Part shown: one piece after another, positions 52,973-61,045 of the stretch | Layout: every line of letters begins with the position of its first letter | Numbering within the stretch: position 1 is the first letter of the stretch | NCBI RefSeq assembly: GCF_037977055.1 | Contig: NZ_CP150274.1 | Coordinates: 5,890,001 to 5,954,000, forward strand | DNA length: 64,000 nucleotides | From: Paenibacillus sp. FSL K6-1096 | GTDB lineage: Bacteria; Bacillota; Bacilli; Paenibacillales; Paenibacillaceae | Reading direction: 5' to 3' | Notes under the pieces: model-generated | The model's input: the letters and a program-made list of their open reading frames with translations, nothing else | Told to the model about the DNA's origin: nothing | Databases searched by the model: none | Program-made: the position numbers and the translations under genes

Positions 52973-53815
52973 ATGCCGGAATTGCCGGAAGTTGAGACAG
53001 TCAGAAGAACACTTAACGAATTAATTACAGGCAAGCAGATAGAGCAGGTGACCGTCCGGCTGCCGCGGATTATTCAGCGCCCGGACGATACGGTGGCTTT
53101 TGCCCATATGCTGGCAGGCCATACAGTGGAGACGGTGGAGCGCAGAGGGAAGTTCCTGCGGTTCCTGTTCGATGGACTGGTGATGGTCTCCCATCTGCGG
53201 ATGGAGGGCCGTTACGGGTTATACCGCCAAGATGAGCCGCTGGACAAGCACACGCATGTGATTTTTCATTTCACCGACGGTACGGAATTGCGTTACACCG
53301 ATGTGCGCCAGTTCGGAACGATGCATCTGTTCCAGCCGGGCGAGGATCTGCTGCTGAAGCCGCTGAACAAGCTGGGCCAGGAGCCGCTGGATGCTGATTT
53401 TACGCTGGAGCGGTTCAAGCAGATTGTCGCGCACCGGAGCACCAAGATCAAGCCGCTGCTGCTCAATCAGGAGGTTGTGGTTGGCATCGGCAATATTTAT
53501 GTGGATGAGTCCCTGCACCGTGCGGGCATTCACCCGGAAGCCGCCGCGAGGTCACTCTCGGAAGAACAGCTGGCCCGGCTGCATCACGCCATAGTTGCCA
53601 CGCTGACAGAAGCGGTGAATGCCGGAGGCTCCTCAGTGAAGTCGTATGTTAACGGTCAGGGGGAGAGCGGCAATTATCAGGATGAGCACCGGATCTACGG
53701 ACGCAAGGACCAGCCTTGTGTCACCTGCGGCACGCTGATTGCGAAGAGTGTGGTCGGCGGACGGGGAACGCATTATTGTCCGAGCTGCCAGCCGGCTCCT
53801 ATGCCGGTTCTGTAA
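52973..53815 (+). CDS. mutM: Formamidopyrimidine-DNA glycosylase
   Basis: 280 residues. N-terminal MPELPEVE supplies the catalytic Pro2 and Glu3; K in the MEGRYGLY/KHTHV region follows. The H2TH helix is ALHRAGIHP-like (DESLHRAGIHPEAAARSLS), and the C-terminal zinc finger is CVTCGTLI...THYCPSCQ. It excises 8-oxoguanine. The ribosome site GGGGAGGTGA is strong. It forms the conserved polA-mutM-ytaF-coaE order. Confidence 0.97.
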   Translation: MPELPEVETVRRTLNELITGKQIEQVTVRLPRIIQRPDDTVAFAHMLAGHTVETVERRGKFLRFLFDGLVMVSHLRMEGRYGLYRQDEPLDKHTHVIFHFTDGTELRYTDVRQFGTMHLFQPGEDLLLKPLNKLGQEPLDADFTLERFKQIVAHRSTKIKPLLLNQEVVVGIGNIYVDESLHRAGIHPEAAARSLSEEQLARLHHAIVATLTEAVNAGGSSVKSYVNGQGESGNYQDEHRIYGRKDQPCVTCGTLIAKSVVGGRGTHYCPSCQPAPMPVL

Positions 53816-53944
53816 CAGACTGCAAAAGGCAGGCACCCATCGCCTGTCCCGCCCATATAATGTGTGAAGACTGCTGATTAAGGCGAAGCGGAGCCCGGCT
53901 GGCATCATCTGCCTGGTTCCTGCTCTTCACGGGAGGGATTGCGG

Positions 53945-54652
53945 GTGCTAAGCCCATGGTTGTCATTGCTGCTGCTGGCGTTTGCTCTTAGTCTGGACGG
54001 TTTCGGTGTTGGCATTACATATGGTCTGCGTAAAATGAAAATCCCTTTGCTCTCGGTCATGATTATCTCGCTCTGTTCAGGGGTGGTCATCTACGTCTCA
54101 ATGCAGGTAGGTGTGCTGCTGGCCAAGGTGATCTCGCCTTATGCCGCTTCCAGTATCGGAGCGGTTATTCTCGTCTTGATGGGCTGCTGGTCCCTGTTCC
54201 AGATGCTGACCCAGAAGGAGAAGGAGCAGCCGGATGGTGCGGCGGGCGGGGAGACCATGCTGGAGACCGCCGCTGCTGCCGCTGCGGTGCAGGAGGTTGA
54301 ACAGCCGAAGCCGGCCGTATTCTCGCTGGAGCTGCGGCATCTCGGGGTCGTGATCCAGATTCTCCGCACTCCGTCCTCCGCCGATATCGATGCCTCCGGC
54401 AGCATATCCCCGCTGGAAGCTATGATTCTGGGGATTGCCCTATCGCTGGATGCCTTCGGTGCGGGCCTTGGCGCTGCGCTGCTCGGGTTCAGCCCGTGGA
54501 CGACTGCACTGATGATTGCCATATTCAGCGGAACCTTTCTGCGGCTGGGGATGAAGACCGGGCTGAGATTGTCCGGCAGTTACTGGATGAAGCATGCCGC
54601 CGTTCTGCCGGCGTTATTATTAATTGCAATGGGTATAATGAAGTTATTATGA
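53945..54652 (+). CDS. ytaF: Sporulation membrane protein YtaF (MntP-like)
   Basis: 235 residues from GTG 53945, 8 bp after GGGAGGG. Two homologous halves carry the repeated motif LAFALSLDGFGVGITYGLRK and LGIALSLDAFGAGLGAALLG, the signature of the MntP/YtaF group, with about six membrane segments. The central cytoplasmic loop is long and acidic/Ala-rich. YtaF is associated with sporulation in Bacillus; transport of a divalent cation is suggested by kinship with MntP. Confidence 0.88.
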   Translation: MLSPWLSLLLLAFALSLDGFGVGITYGLRKMKIPLLSVMIISLCSGVVIYVSMQVGVLLAKVISPYAASSIGAVILVLMGCWSLFQMLTQKEKEQPDGAAGGETMLETAAAAAAVQEVEQPKPAVFSLELRHLGVVIQILRTPSSADIDASGSISPLEAMILGIALSLDAFGAGLGAALLGFSPWTTALMIAIFSGTFLRLGMKTGLRLSGSYWMKHAAVLPALLLIAMGIMKLL

Positions 54653-54661
54653 GGTGAGTAC

Positions 54662-55255
54662 ATGATTATAGGCTTAACCGGAGGCATTGCTTCGGGCAAA
54701 AGCACCGTGTCCGCACTGTTTGTCAGGGAGGGAGCGGCCCTGGTCGATGCAGATGTCATCGCCAGGGAGGTCATGCTTCCCGGACATCCGGTGCTGGCTG
54801 CGGCTGTACAGGCGTTCGGGGACCGGATTCTGCGGCCTGACGGTTCACTGGACCGGGCAGCGCTCGGCGATATTGTATTCCGGGACCCGGAAGCGCTTCA
54901 GACGCTGAACAGCCTGACTCATCCGGCGATCCGCAGGGAGATCAGGGAGCGAATGAATGCGCTGGAGCAGGAAGATCCGCAGCGCCTGGTTATTGTTGAT
55001 ATTCCGCTATTGTACGAGTCAGAGCTGGACACGCTGTTCGAGCAGGTTATCGTGGTTTATGTTCCCCGAAGGGTCCAGTTAGCCCGCCTGATGGAGCGCA
55101 GCGGAATGACGCTGGAGCAGGCCGAGGGCCGGGTTGCCGCACAGATGGACATTGAGCTGAAGCGCAGGAGAGCAACCTATGTGATTGACAACAGCGGCGG
55201 GCCTGAGGCCACGGAGCGCCAGGTTGCCGCCCTGCGGGACAGGCTGGTCCGCTGA
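54662..55255 (+). CDS. coaE: Dephospho-CoA kinase
   Basis: 197 residues. P-loop GLTGGIASGKST at the N terminus, the DADVIAREV motif (substrate) and DIPLLYES. It phosphorylates the 3'-OH of dephospho-CoA, the last step in CoA synthesis. The ribosome site is GAGGTGAG. The last base of its stop is shared with the ATG of the next gene. Confidence 0.96.
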   Translation: MIIGLTGGIASGKSTVSALFVREGAALVDADVIAREVMLPGHPVLAAAVQAFGDRILRPDGSLDRAALGDIVFRDPEALQTLNSLTHPAIRREIRERMNALEQEDPQRLVIVDIPLLYESELDTLFEQVIVVYVPRRVQLARLMERSGMTLEQAEGRVAAQMDIELKRRRATYVIDNSGGPEATERQVAALRDRLVR

Positions 55256-55821
55256 TGATGAAGTGGCTGCGCAAAAAAAGAGTGCTTCTGCTGTTATTTA
55301 TAGGCTTCACAGCCATTCTGTTTCTCAGCACCAACTGGATGTCGTGGTTCTATCCGATCTACTACAAAGATGAGATCCGCAAGCACAGCCTGACTTATGA
55401 GATGGACCCGTTCCTTGTGGCTTCAATTATCCGGGTGGAGACTAACTACAAGACCGGACGTGAATCCAAAAAAGGGGCCATCGGACTCATGCAGCTCATG
55501 CCGGACACGGCCAAGTGGGCCCTGGAGAAGGCCAAGCTCCCCGACGTGTCGCTGGAGCGGCTGAAGGAGGAGCCTTCATCCAATATTGAACTCGGCACCT
55601 GGTATCTGTCGACGCTCTCCCGCCAGTTTGACGGCAACCGGACGGCGATTATCGCTGCTTACAATGCCGGACCCGGCAAGGTGCAGAGCTGGCTGGATGA
55701 AGGGCAGTGGGACGGAAGGGAAGAGACGGTGAAGGATATTCCCTTCGGGGAGACCCGCCACTATGTGCAGCGTGTGATTTATTACTATGACCAGTACACC
55801 GAGCTGTACAGTGAATTCTGA
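55255..55821 (+). CDS. SLT-type lytic transglycosylase, membrane anchored
   Basis: 188 residues. N-terminal signal anchor (KKRVLLLLFIGFTAILFLST), then an SLT domain: catalytic Glu in IIRVETNYKTGRESKKGAIGLMQLMPDTAKWA, and AAYNAGPGKVQSWL near the end. It cleaves peptidoglycan glycan strands to 1,6-anhydro-muropeptides. It overlaps coaE (TGATGATG), so translation is coupled. A homolog occupies the same place in many Bacillales. Confidence 0.92.
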   Translation: MMKWLRKKRVLLLLFIGFTAILFLSTNWMSWFYPIYYKDEIRKHSLTYEMDPFLVASIIRVETNYKTGRESKKGAIGLMQLMPDTAKWALEKAKLPDVSLERLKEEPSSNIELGTWYLSTLSRQFDGNRTAIIAAYNAGPGKVQSWLDEGQWDGREETVKDIPFGETRHYVQRVIYYYDQYTELYSEF

Positions 55822-55841
55822 CGTTCTTCTTGTGATGCAAA

Positions 55842-55883
55842 AAGAAGCACCAAACGGCCGAGGCCGCTTGATACTTCTTAGGC
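55842..55883. terminator. Bidirectional terminator between the transglycosylase and SASP genes
   Basis: AAGAAGCACCAAACGGCC (55842-55859) pairs with GGCCGCTTGATACTTCTT (55862-55879), with wobbles, between convergent genes. Confidence 0.8.
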
Positions 55884-55908
55884 AAGCTTATGTCGTGTTT
55901 GAGACAGG

Positions 55909-56127
55909 TTATTTGTACTGACCTGCCAGTTGCTGTTCAGCCAGGGTTACAAGACGTTTAGTGATGTAACCACCGATCGAACCGTTTTCGTAAGAAGTTT
56001 TATTGCCTTGGTATCCGTCTGGGGAGAGGGTAATACCTAGTTCTTGGGCAACTTCATATTTCAGTTGTTCCAAGGCACCGCGTGAATTTGGAGCTACCAG
56101 GTTATTGGAGCTGTTGTTTTGGCTCAT
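55909..56127 (-). CDS. Alpha/beta-type small acid-soluble spore protein
   Basis: 72 residues. Both family boxes are present: ALEQLKYEVAQELGI (includes the GPR protease cleavage site, E-cleavage context) and YENGSIGGYITKRLVTLAEQQL. It coats spore DNA and is degraded by GPR on germination. The ribosome site is AGGAGGTGA. Expression should be SigG-dependent. It is a clear sign of an endospore former. Confidence 0.97.
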   Translation of the reverse strand: MSQNNSSNNLVAPNSRGALEQLKYEVAQELGITLSPDGYQGNKTSYENGSIGGYITKRLVTLAEQQLAGQYK

Positions 56128-56220
56128 TGCTGTTCACCTCCTATCGGTTGGTAACTGTATTATGTGCCGGACATGGCATATTCATAACAACAATTAAACG
56201 GTGATTTCTGGAAAATAAAT

Positions 56221-56262
56221 AACAACCCCGTACAGACGGGCTACAGGTCTGCGGGGCTGTTC
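56221..56262. terminator. Long hairpin upstream of nrdR
   Basis: AACAACCCCGTACAGAC pairs with GTCTGCGGGGCTGTT (one extra base, one wobble). No T-run follows on the plus strand, so it may be a leader structure rather than a terminator. Confidence 0.5.
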
Positions 56263-56291
56263 AATCTAACCAAGAGGAAGTGAAGAAGCTT

Positions 56292-56768
56292 ATGAAATGT
56301 CCTTACTGCGATCATACCAACACCAAGGTGCTTGACTCCCGGCCGGCCAATGAGAATAAGTCGATCCGCCGCAGGCGTGAATGCGAGCAGTGCAGCCGCC
56401 GGTTCACCACCTTCGAGATGATCGAGGAGACCCCGCTGATCGTCATCAAAAAAGGCGGCAGCCGTGAAGAGTTCAGCCGCGACAAAATCCTCCGCGGCCT
56501 CATCCGCGCCTGCGAGAAGCGCCCGGTGCCGGTGGAGCGCCTGGAGGTAATCGTCTCCGAGGTGGAGAAGAGTCTGCGCGGCATCGCTCTGGCCGAGATC
56601 GAGAGCCGCCAGATCGGCGAGCTGGTGATGGAGCAGCTCTATCCGGTAGACGAGGTGGCCTACGTCCGCTTCGCGTCCGTATACCGCCAGTTCAAGGACA
56701 TCAACATGTTCATGAAGGAGCTGAAGGGTCTGCTCTCCAAGAATACGGAGGAGCTGGACGGGCTGTAA
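56292..56768 (+). CDS. nrdR: Transcriptional repressor NrdR
   Basis: 158 residues from ATG 56292 (MKCPYCDHTNTKVLDSRPANENKSIRRRRECEQCSRRFTT). Four-Cys zinc ribbon (CPYC...CEQC) followed by an ATP-cone (about 46-136: PLIVIKKGGSREEFSRDKILRGLIRACEKRPV). It represses ribonucleotide reductase genes when bound to ATP/dATP. A GTG at 56280 is in frame, but the ribosome site (GAGGAAG) is too close to it. Confidence 0.95.
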   Translation: MKCPYCDHTNTKVLDSRPANENKSIRRRRECEQCSRRFTTFEMIEETPLIVIKKGGSREEFSRDKILRGLIRACEKRPVPVERLEVIVSEVEKSLRGIALAEIESRQIGELVMEQLYPVDEVAYVRFASVYRQFKDINMFMKELKGLLSKNTEELDGL

Positions 56769-56865
56769 TCGGCTCTGTGTGGAGACGTCAGGAATAGTGA
56801 GGTAAAGGGATTGGCCTGAGGTTCAGGGCCGGTCCCTGTGCCGGAAATTTTTTTGAATAAAAGTG

Positions 56866-56894
56866 TTGACACCTGCGGACGATTTCTGTATTAT
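56866..56894 (+). promoter_or_regulatory. Promoter of the tRNA operon
   Basis: TTGACA (56866-56871), 17 bp, TATTAT (56889-56894). The leader holds an inverted repeat TTTAGAAT / ATTCTAAA near 56958-56983 before the first tRNA. Confidence 0.8.
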
Positions 56895-56992
56895 ATAGAA
56901 GTCGGCTACGAAATATAAGAAACTTCAAGCGACTAGAGCATAACGCTCGAATGAGATTTTAGAATACATAATGTCATTCTAAATCGGCCTGT

Positions 56993-57068
56993 GGGGCCAT
57001 AGCTCAGCTGGGAGAGCGCATCGCTGGCAGCGATGAGGTCAGGGGTTCGATCCCCCTTGGCTCCACCA
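56993..57068 (+). tRNA. tRNA-Ala (anticodon GGC)
   Basis: 76 nt. It folds to a full cloverleaf: acceptor GGGGCCA/TGGCTCC with encoded CCA, D-loop AGCTCAGCTGGGAGAGC, anticodon loop CTGGCAG, T-arm GGGGTTCGATCCCCC. Confidence 0.97.
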
Positions 57069-57078
57069 AATTTCATAT

Positions 57079-57151
<73 letters not shown>

Positions 57152-57157
57152 TCACAG

Positions 57158-57184
57158 AAAGAACGGCAGAGATGCCGTTCTTTT
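57158..57184 (+). terminator. Terminator of the tRNA operon
   Basis: AAAGAACGGCA pairs with TGCCGTTCTTT, followed by T. The first repeat unit of array D starts 25 bp later. Confidence 0.9.
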
Positions 57185-57208
57185 GCTGTGTTCAGGGGAT
57201 TTTTAGTA

Positions 57209-57478
57209 TTTGTATGAAAAACCGATCACAATCGGCGATGGCGCAAGTATCTGGGACAAATGTATGTGGAAAACCGAACACAATCGAACCGAGCACGGCG
57301 CGCAGGCCAAATGTAATCGAAAAACCGACTACATTGGGCATGGCGGAGGTCCGTAGGCCAAATGTAATCGAAAAACCGATCACATTCGGCGCTGGTGAGG
57401 TGTGTGGATAGAATGTAATCGAAAAACTGATTACATTGGGCGTAGCGAAGGCGGGTGGACGGAATGTAATCGAAAAAC
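57209..57478 (+). repeat. 51-bp palindromic repeat array D (five full units and a left half)
   Basis: Units start at 57209, 57260, 57311, 57362, 57413 and 57464, exactly 51 bp apart. The first two are decayed. The last stops at the A-run of its dyad (ATCGAAAAAC, 57470-57478), where IS110 sequence begins; the other half lies at 59085. Confidence 0.9.
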
Positions 57479-57485
57479 AGGCATG

Positions 57486-57640
57486 ACAAGGCAGAGGCCT
57501 TGTCACCCCCAGGAATGAAAATAAGTGGTTGGCATCCGTCGCATCCATTCTAAATGAGGCTGTAGTCGTCAACACTTACATATACAAATCAAAGGGCGGA
57601 AACGGTTACTGGGACCCACCCCGTTCGAAAAACCGTTCTA
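57486..57640 (+). ncRNA. Candidate IS110 bridge RNA region
   Basis: The non-coding left end of IS110-group elements encodes a bridge RNA. Visible here are a 5' stem-loop GACAAGGC/GCCTTGTC (57486-57505), a larger loop closed by AAGTG(G)TTG with CAACACTT (about 57522-57577), and a third closed by AACGGTT/AACCGTT (57601-57637). The second loop holds TGTAGTCG (57561-57568), complementary to CGACTACA at the right junction; the third holds TCGAAAAACCG (57625-57635), identical to the rejoined target. The fold was judged by eye only. Confidence 0.4.
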
Positions 57641-57744
57641 TTGCGCTTTTCGAGCATCGCCTATTGTAGCCCCCAAAAGTACGTGTATTAAATTACACTC
57701 ACTCGAGCGCATGATTTGTAAACTGACGATGGAGGATGGTAGGA

Positions 57745-58977
57745 ATGGATGCTGTACGTATGTGTTGCGCCGGTCTGGACGTGCATCAGGAAACCGTTGT
57801 AGCCTGCGTGTTAAAAGGACCGATCGAACAGAAACCCCAATATCACCTGAAAACGTTTGGGACGACAACCAAAGAATTGCTCGGCCTGCAAGATTGGCTG
57901 AGTGAACACGGCTGCCGGGAAGTGGTGATGGAGAGCACCGGCGTGTTATGGAAACCGGTATGGAACATCTTAGAGGGCAGTTGTGACCTCGTCCTGGCCA
58001 ACGCCCGGCGGGTAAAGAATACGTCGGGTCGAAAAACGGACATGCAAGACGCGCGCTGGTTAGCGCAATTGCACCGTTGCGGGCTCATTGAAGGCAGTAT
58101 GGTGCCCGAACAGGACATCCGGGATTTGCGGGATTTGACTCGTTACCGGAGTAAGATGGTGCAGGCGGTGACGGCGGAGAAAAACCGCATTCACAAAATC
58201 CTGCAGGATGCCAACATCAAACTAACCACCTTTATGTCCGATCTCTATGGGGTTACGGGACGGGGCCTGCTCCAGAAGATCATGGACGGCGAGGTCGTGG
58301 ACGAAGTGACCGTTAAAAACCTGGTCAAAACCCGTTTAAAAAAGAAAGTTCCGCAGCTACTCGACGCGCTCAATGGCAAGTTGCGCCGTCATCATCGGGA
58401 GATGATTCGAGACCACTGGGACCACTTGGTCTATTTGGAGAAAAGAATCACGGAACTGGAAGCGCGAATCGAGGCGAAGGCAGAACCGTACCTGGAGGTG
58501 ATTGAACAAATTGACTCCATTCCAGGAATTGAGCGGACGTCTGCTGTGACCATTTTTGCCGAAGTGGGGCCGCATGTCGCGGAAATGTTCCCGAGTGATG
58601 CGCAGTTCGCTTCATGGGCGGGAGTGTGTCCAGGGAACAACGAAAGTGCGGGAAAGCGAAGAAAGTCAAAAACGATGCAAGGGAACAAGCATCTGAAAGG
58701 TGCGTTGTGTCAGGCGGCTTGGGCGAACGCTCGCTCCTCGAACCGGATCGGCCAATTCTTTCGACGAATCCGGAAGAGACGAGGAGATAAAAAAGCAAAC
58801 GTCGCCACGGCGCATTTGCTGATTCGAATCCTCCATGCCCTGATGCGGGAGAAGAGGTCATACCAAGAAATAGACGTCTCACTAGGCGATGAGACGTCCA
58901 AGAAAAACAGGTTGGATCGGTACGTTCAATATATCCAGCAGTTAGGATATAGCGTGCAACTAAATCCTACCCCATAG
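57745..58977 (+). CDS. IS110-family transposase
   Basis: 410 residues from ATG 57745 (MDAVRMCCAGLDVHQETVVACVLKG), 9 bp after GGAGG. N-terminal RuvC-like DEDD domain (GLDVHQ; VMESTGVLWKPVWNIL; NARRVKNTSGRKTDMQDARWLAQL) and C-terminal Tnp domain (IDSIPGIERTSAVTIFAEVGPHVAEMFPSDAQFASWAGVCPGNNESAGKRRKSKTMQGN) with the catalytic Ser region. The frame is intact. These recombinases use a bridge RNA to choose target and donor sites. Confidence 0.93.
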   Translation: MDAVRMCCAGLDVHQETVVACVLKGPIEQKPQYHLKTFGTTTKELLGLQDWLSEHGCREVVMESTGVLWKPVWNILEGSCDLVLANARRVKNTSGRKTDMQDARWLAQLHRCGLIEGSMVPEQDIRDLRDLTRYRSKMVQAVTAEKNRIHKILQDANIKLTTFMSDLYGVTGRGLLQKIMDGEVVDEVTVKNLVKTRLKKKVPQLLDALNGKLRRHHREMIRDHWDHLVYLEKRITELEARIEAKAEPYLEVIEQIDSIPGIERTSAVTIFAEVGPHVAEMFPSDAQFASWAGVCPGNNESAGKRRKSKTMQGNKHLKGALCQAAWANARSSNRIGQFFRRIRKRRGDKKANVATAHLLIRILHALMREKRSYQEIDVSLGDETSKKNRLDRYVQYIQQLGYSVQLNPTP

Positions 58978-59084
58978 TCTTCCCTTTTTCAAAAAAACGA
59001 AACGTTTTTTGGGGGCGGTGGGTCTTTTTTTGTCAAAACCCAGTCTGCGGCGCGTTTTCCGGTACTTTTATTTTCGTATTAAAC

Positions 59085-59131
59085 CGACTACATTCGGCGC
59101 TGCTGAGGCACGTACCGAATTATAACCGGAG
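59085..59131 (+). repeat. Right half of the split 51-bp unit and a decayed following unit
   Basis: CGACTACATTCGGCG continues the unit broken at 57478. A decayed next unit begins near 59119 (ATTATAACCGG). No left arm is found before 59085, as expected if the IS replaced it. Confidence 0.75.
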
Positions 59132-59222
59132 TAATGAGATTCGTTGATATGATGTTGATTTAATGAGAAGTTTGTATACTCCAGTATTAACTTTGTGTTA
59201 AAATATGGGGGAGGTGATGAGT

Positions 59223-59885
59223 ATGGCGATCCAGGACATTTTGGAAGTGCGGGAACGGCAAGCAACGTATGCGAGTAATATTTTTTCATCGGGTCAGTTA
59301 CGGGAGAATATTATTACCTACCAAATGTTATGTGATGCTGTAGAGGCTTCGGGAATAAAGGTTCAGCGGTTATCCGATGACGAATTGCTCGATCCTGAGA
59401 AATTTCGGGTTGGCCAGCAGGAGCTAGTATATCAACTTACTCAAGTTCAGCACTCCACACAGACTGATCTTCCCAAGGTCAAACATTATCCAACCAGGGA
59501 AGTAGCGCGGATGCTGGGGGTATCACATCAGACGATTTCCCGCTGGATTGCCCAAGGACGGTTTATCGGTGTTACCCGGCCAGAGCCGGGCAAGCATGTT
59601 GATATTCCTGCCGCCGCAACGCTGGAGTACCCGAGTGGTGTGACTGTGCGTATAAGTGAAGCAGCGAAAGCTTATCAACTTCGTATGCAGGGTGCAGCAG
59701 AGAATGAAACGGAAGATGAATTAAAGTTTATTGACCAAAAGCTTAGTGCTTACGAAGCGAAATATGGACCTATCGAGAATTTCATGCATATGAGTAAATC
59801 CGGAGAACTCGTTACTTCTGATGAAGACATTGATTTAGATGTATGGAAGTATCTGCTGAAAAGAAAAGAGCATCTGCTTGGCTGA
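59223..59885 (+). CDS. Helix-turn-helix protein (MerR/excisionase-like domain), possible antitoxin or regulator
   Basis: 220 residues from ATG 59223 behind GGGAGGTGA. The centre (about 87-135) reads HYPTREVARMLGVSHQTISRWIAQGRFIGVTRPEPGKHVDIPAAA, an excisionase/MerR-type HTH. The N-terminal 85 residues (ILEVRERQATYASNIFSS) and a C-terminal acidic helix region match nothing I recognise. The gene overlaps the next by 8 bp. Base composition is more AT-rich than the core genes, suggesting transfer. Confidence 0.7.
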   Translation: MAIQDILEVRERQATYASNIFSSGQLRENIITYQMLCDAVEASGIKVQRLSDDELLDPEKFRVGQQELVYQLTQVQHSTQTDLPKVKHYPTREVARMLGVSHQTISRWIAQGRFIGVTRPEPGKHVDIPAAATLEYPSGVTVRISEAAKAYQLRMQGAAENETEDELKFIDQKLSAYEAKYGPIENFMHMSKSGELVTSDEDIDLDVWKYLLKRKEHLLG

Positions 59886-60318
59886 GTTTACCCAGGAAGT
59901 TTTCATCTCAAATCCAGGAAACATCAAAAACATTCATTCGGAAATCGTATTTGATGTCACGCAAGATCGTCCTTCTGCGTATAACCCGAAGTTTACCATC
60001 AAACTTAATGGATGGGATTCCTATTTGAAATGTGAAGAACACGGCGATAAACGAGGTAATCTGCGCGCTTTTTTCTATAATTGGTATAACAAAGATCATT
60101 CATTAATTATGAAGTTCCATAACCATACCCATGAGAATTACCCCGATGCGGCTGATAACATTACCGAGTTCGATCCGGTTCACCTTCAATTTCCATTACT
60201 CGGGGTTGCTGATTTTGAAGGGAAAATACGGGATCATAGCATCTATCAATCACTGGATGATGTTCTTAATTTTTTGCGTCATTTGCAATGGATTGAAGCA
60301 AGGAGAGTGGAATATTAA
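59878..60318 (+). CDS. Uncharacterised protein with His-rich motif, second gene of the accessory cassette
   Basis: 146 residues from TTG 59878, which overlaps the preceding gene. It reads as a beta-rich protein (EIVFDVTQDRPSAYNPKFTIKLNGW) with FHNHTHENYPDAADNITEFDPVHLQF and a final helix (SLDDVLNFLRHLQWIEA). The His-rich stretch and the pairing with an HTH gene faintly recall TumE/TumA-type toxin-antitoxin pairs (DUF6516), but I cannot confirm this. Confidence 0.55.
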   Translation: MAEFTQEVFISNPGNIKNIHSEIVFDVTQDRPSAYNPKFTIKLNGWDSYLKCEEHGDKRGNLRAFFYNWYNKDHSLIMKFHNHTHENYPDAADNITEFDPVHLQFPLLGVADFEGKIRDHSIYQSLDDVLNFLRHLQWIEARRVEY

Positions 60319-60343
60319 TCTTTATGGGAGGCTGAAACCAGAC

Positions 60344-60496
60344 ATGTCTGTGCCAAAAAGAATGGATAAACAAAGCGTTCGCGAGCTAGTTGCAGATGAT
60401 TATTCAATTGACGATATTCTTGAATCGGTAGGTATACTGACGCCTAACGAAGCAAAAAAACTGTCCGATGAAATTCAGAAAATGCGTGAGGAATAG
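60344..60496 (+). CDS. Small hypothetical protein (50 residues)
   Basis: From ATG 60344, 12 bp after GGGAGG (MSVPKRMDKQSVRELVADDYSIDDILESVG...). Helical with an acidic bias and ending KLSDEIQKMREE. It lies between two genes of the cassette with short gaps, so it is probably real. An in-frame extension upstream overlaps the previous gene in another frame and is not credible. Confidence 0.5.
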   Translation: MSVPKRMDKQSVRELVADDYSIDDILESVGILTPNEAKKLSDEIQKMREE

Positions 60497-60522
60497 TGGA
60501 ATTGATAAAAGGGGAGAGCAAC

Positions 60523-60999
60523 ATGACAACAAACGAACAAGCCCGGTTATTCAAGGTAATCCTAAGCGACTGGAAAGGTACTGTGCGTGGGCGGCCGACC
60601 CGGGAGATTGCTATTTCAGCGAAGGCATCGCTGTACGATCTTGCGGCGGTTACGATTGAATCCTTTGATTTCGATCTGGATCATTCCTTTGGCTTCTATG
60701 ATAACATCAAAGACTGGACAAGCTCTGAGGAAGGCTATGAATCATTCGCTGATGTGGGTGCGGGGGAGAGGTTTCCCGGAGTGCGAAAAGTGAAGATCAG
60801 CAAAGTTTTTCATACCCCCAAACAAAAGATGCTGCTCTTATTCGATTATGGCGATGAGTGGAAAATGATTGTCCAGTATCTGGGTGAGACCGAAGTGAAG
60901 CCGGGTCAGAAGCTGCCTATAATCACGGAGAGTACGGGAGATGCACCTGATCAATATGGGGATATTGAAGATGGTGAGTACGAGGATGAAGAGGTGTAA
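60523..60999 (+). CDS. Plasmid pRiA4b ORF-3-like family protein
   Basis: 158 residues from ATG 60523 behind AAAAGGGGAG. The pattern FKVILSDWKGTVRGRPTREIAISAKASLYDLAAVTIESFDFDLDHSFGFYDN, then HTPKQKMLLLFDYGDEWKMIVQYLGE, matches the pRiA4b ORF-3 domain found on plasmids and in accessory regions. Function unknown. The acidic C terminus is low in complexity. Last gene of the cassette. Confidence 0.75.
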   Translation: MTTNEQARLFKVILSDWKGTVRGRPTREIAISAKASLYDLAAVTIESFDFDLDHSFGFYDNIKDWTSSEEGYESFADVGAGERFPGVRKVKISKVFHTPKQKMLLLFDYGDEWKMIVQYLGETEVKPGQKLPIITESTGDAPDQYGDIEDGEYEDEEV

Positions 61000-61045
61000 T
61001 TAGGAAGAGACGTTCAACGAAAGACTTTACATAGAGCTATAGCGC

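Larger units (their letters stand above)
57479..59084 (+). mobile_element. IS110-family element inserted inside a 51-bp repeat unit
   Basis: About 1606 bp. Left of 57479 is the first half of a repeat unit; right of 59084 is the second half (CGACTACATTCGGCG), and the two join to a normal unit. AAAC is present on both sides (57475-57478 and 59081-59084). It contains one intact IS110-type transposase and about 265 bp of non-coding left end. An inner inverted repeat GACCCACC/GGTGGGTC (57613-57620, 59017-59024) gives a less likely alternative border. Confidence 0.75.

Noticed and set aside
56221..56262. T-box or attenuator ahead of nrdR
   Set aside because: A single hairpin without T-box sequence or T-run; left as an unspecified hairpin.
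57209..57478. CRISPR array
   Set aside because: The conserved parts are degenerate, the 'spacers' are related to each other and GC-rich, and no cas genes are nearby. The period is constant but units are not identical.
57613..59024. GACCCACC inverted repeat as the true IS110 ends
   Set aside because: The split repeat unit at 57478/59085 rejoins cleanly, which supports wider borders; the inner repeat is kept only as an alternative.
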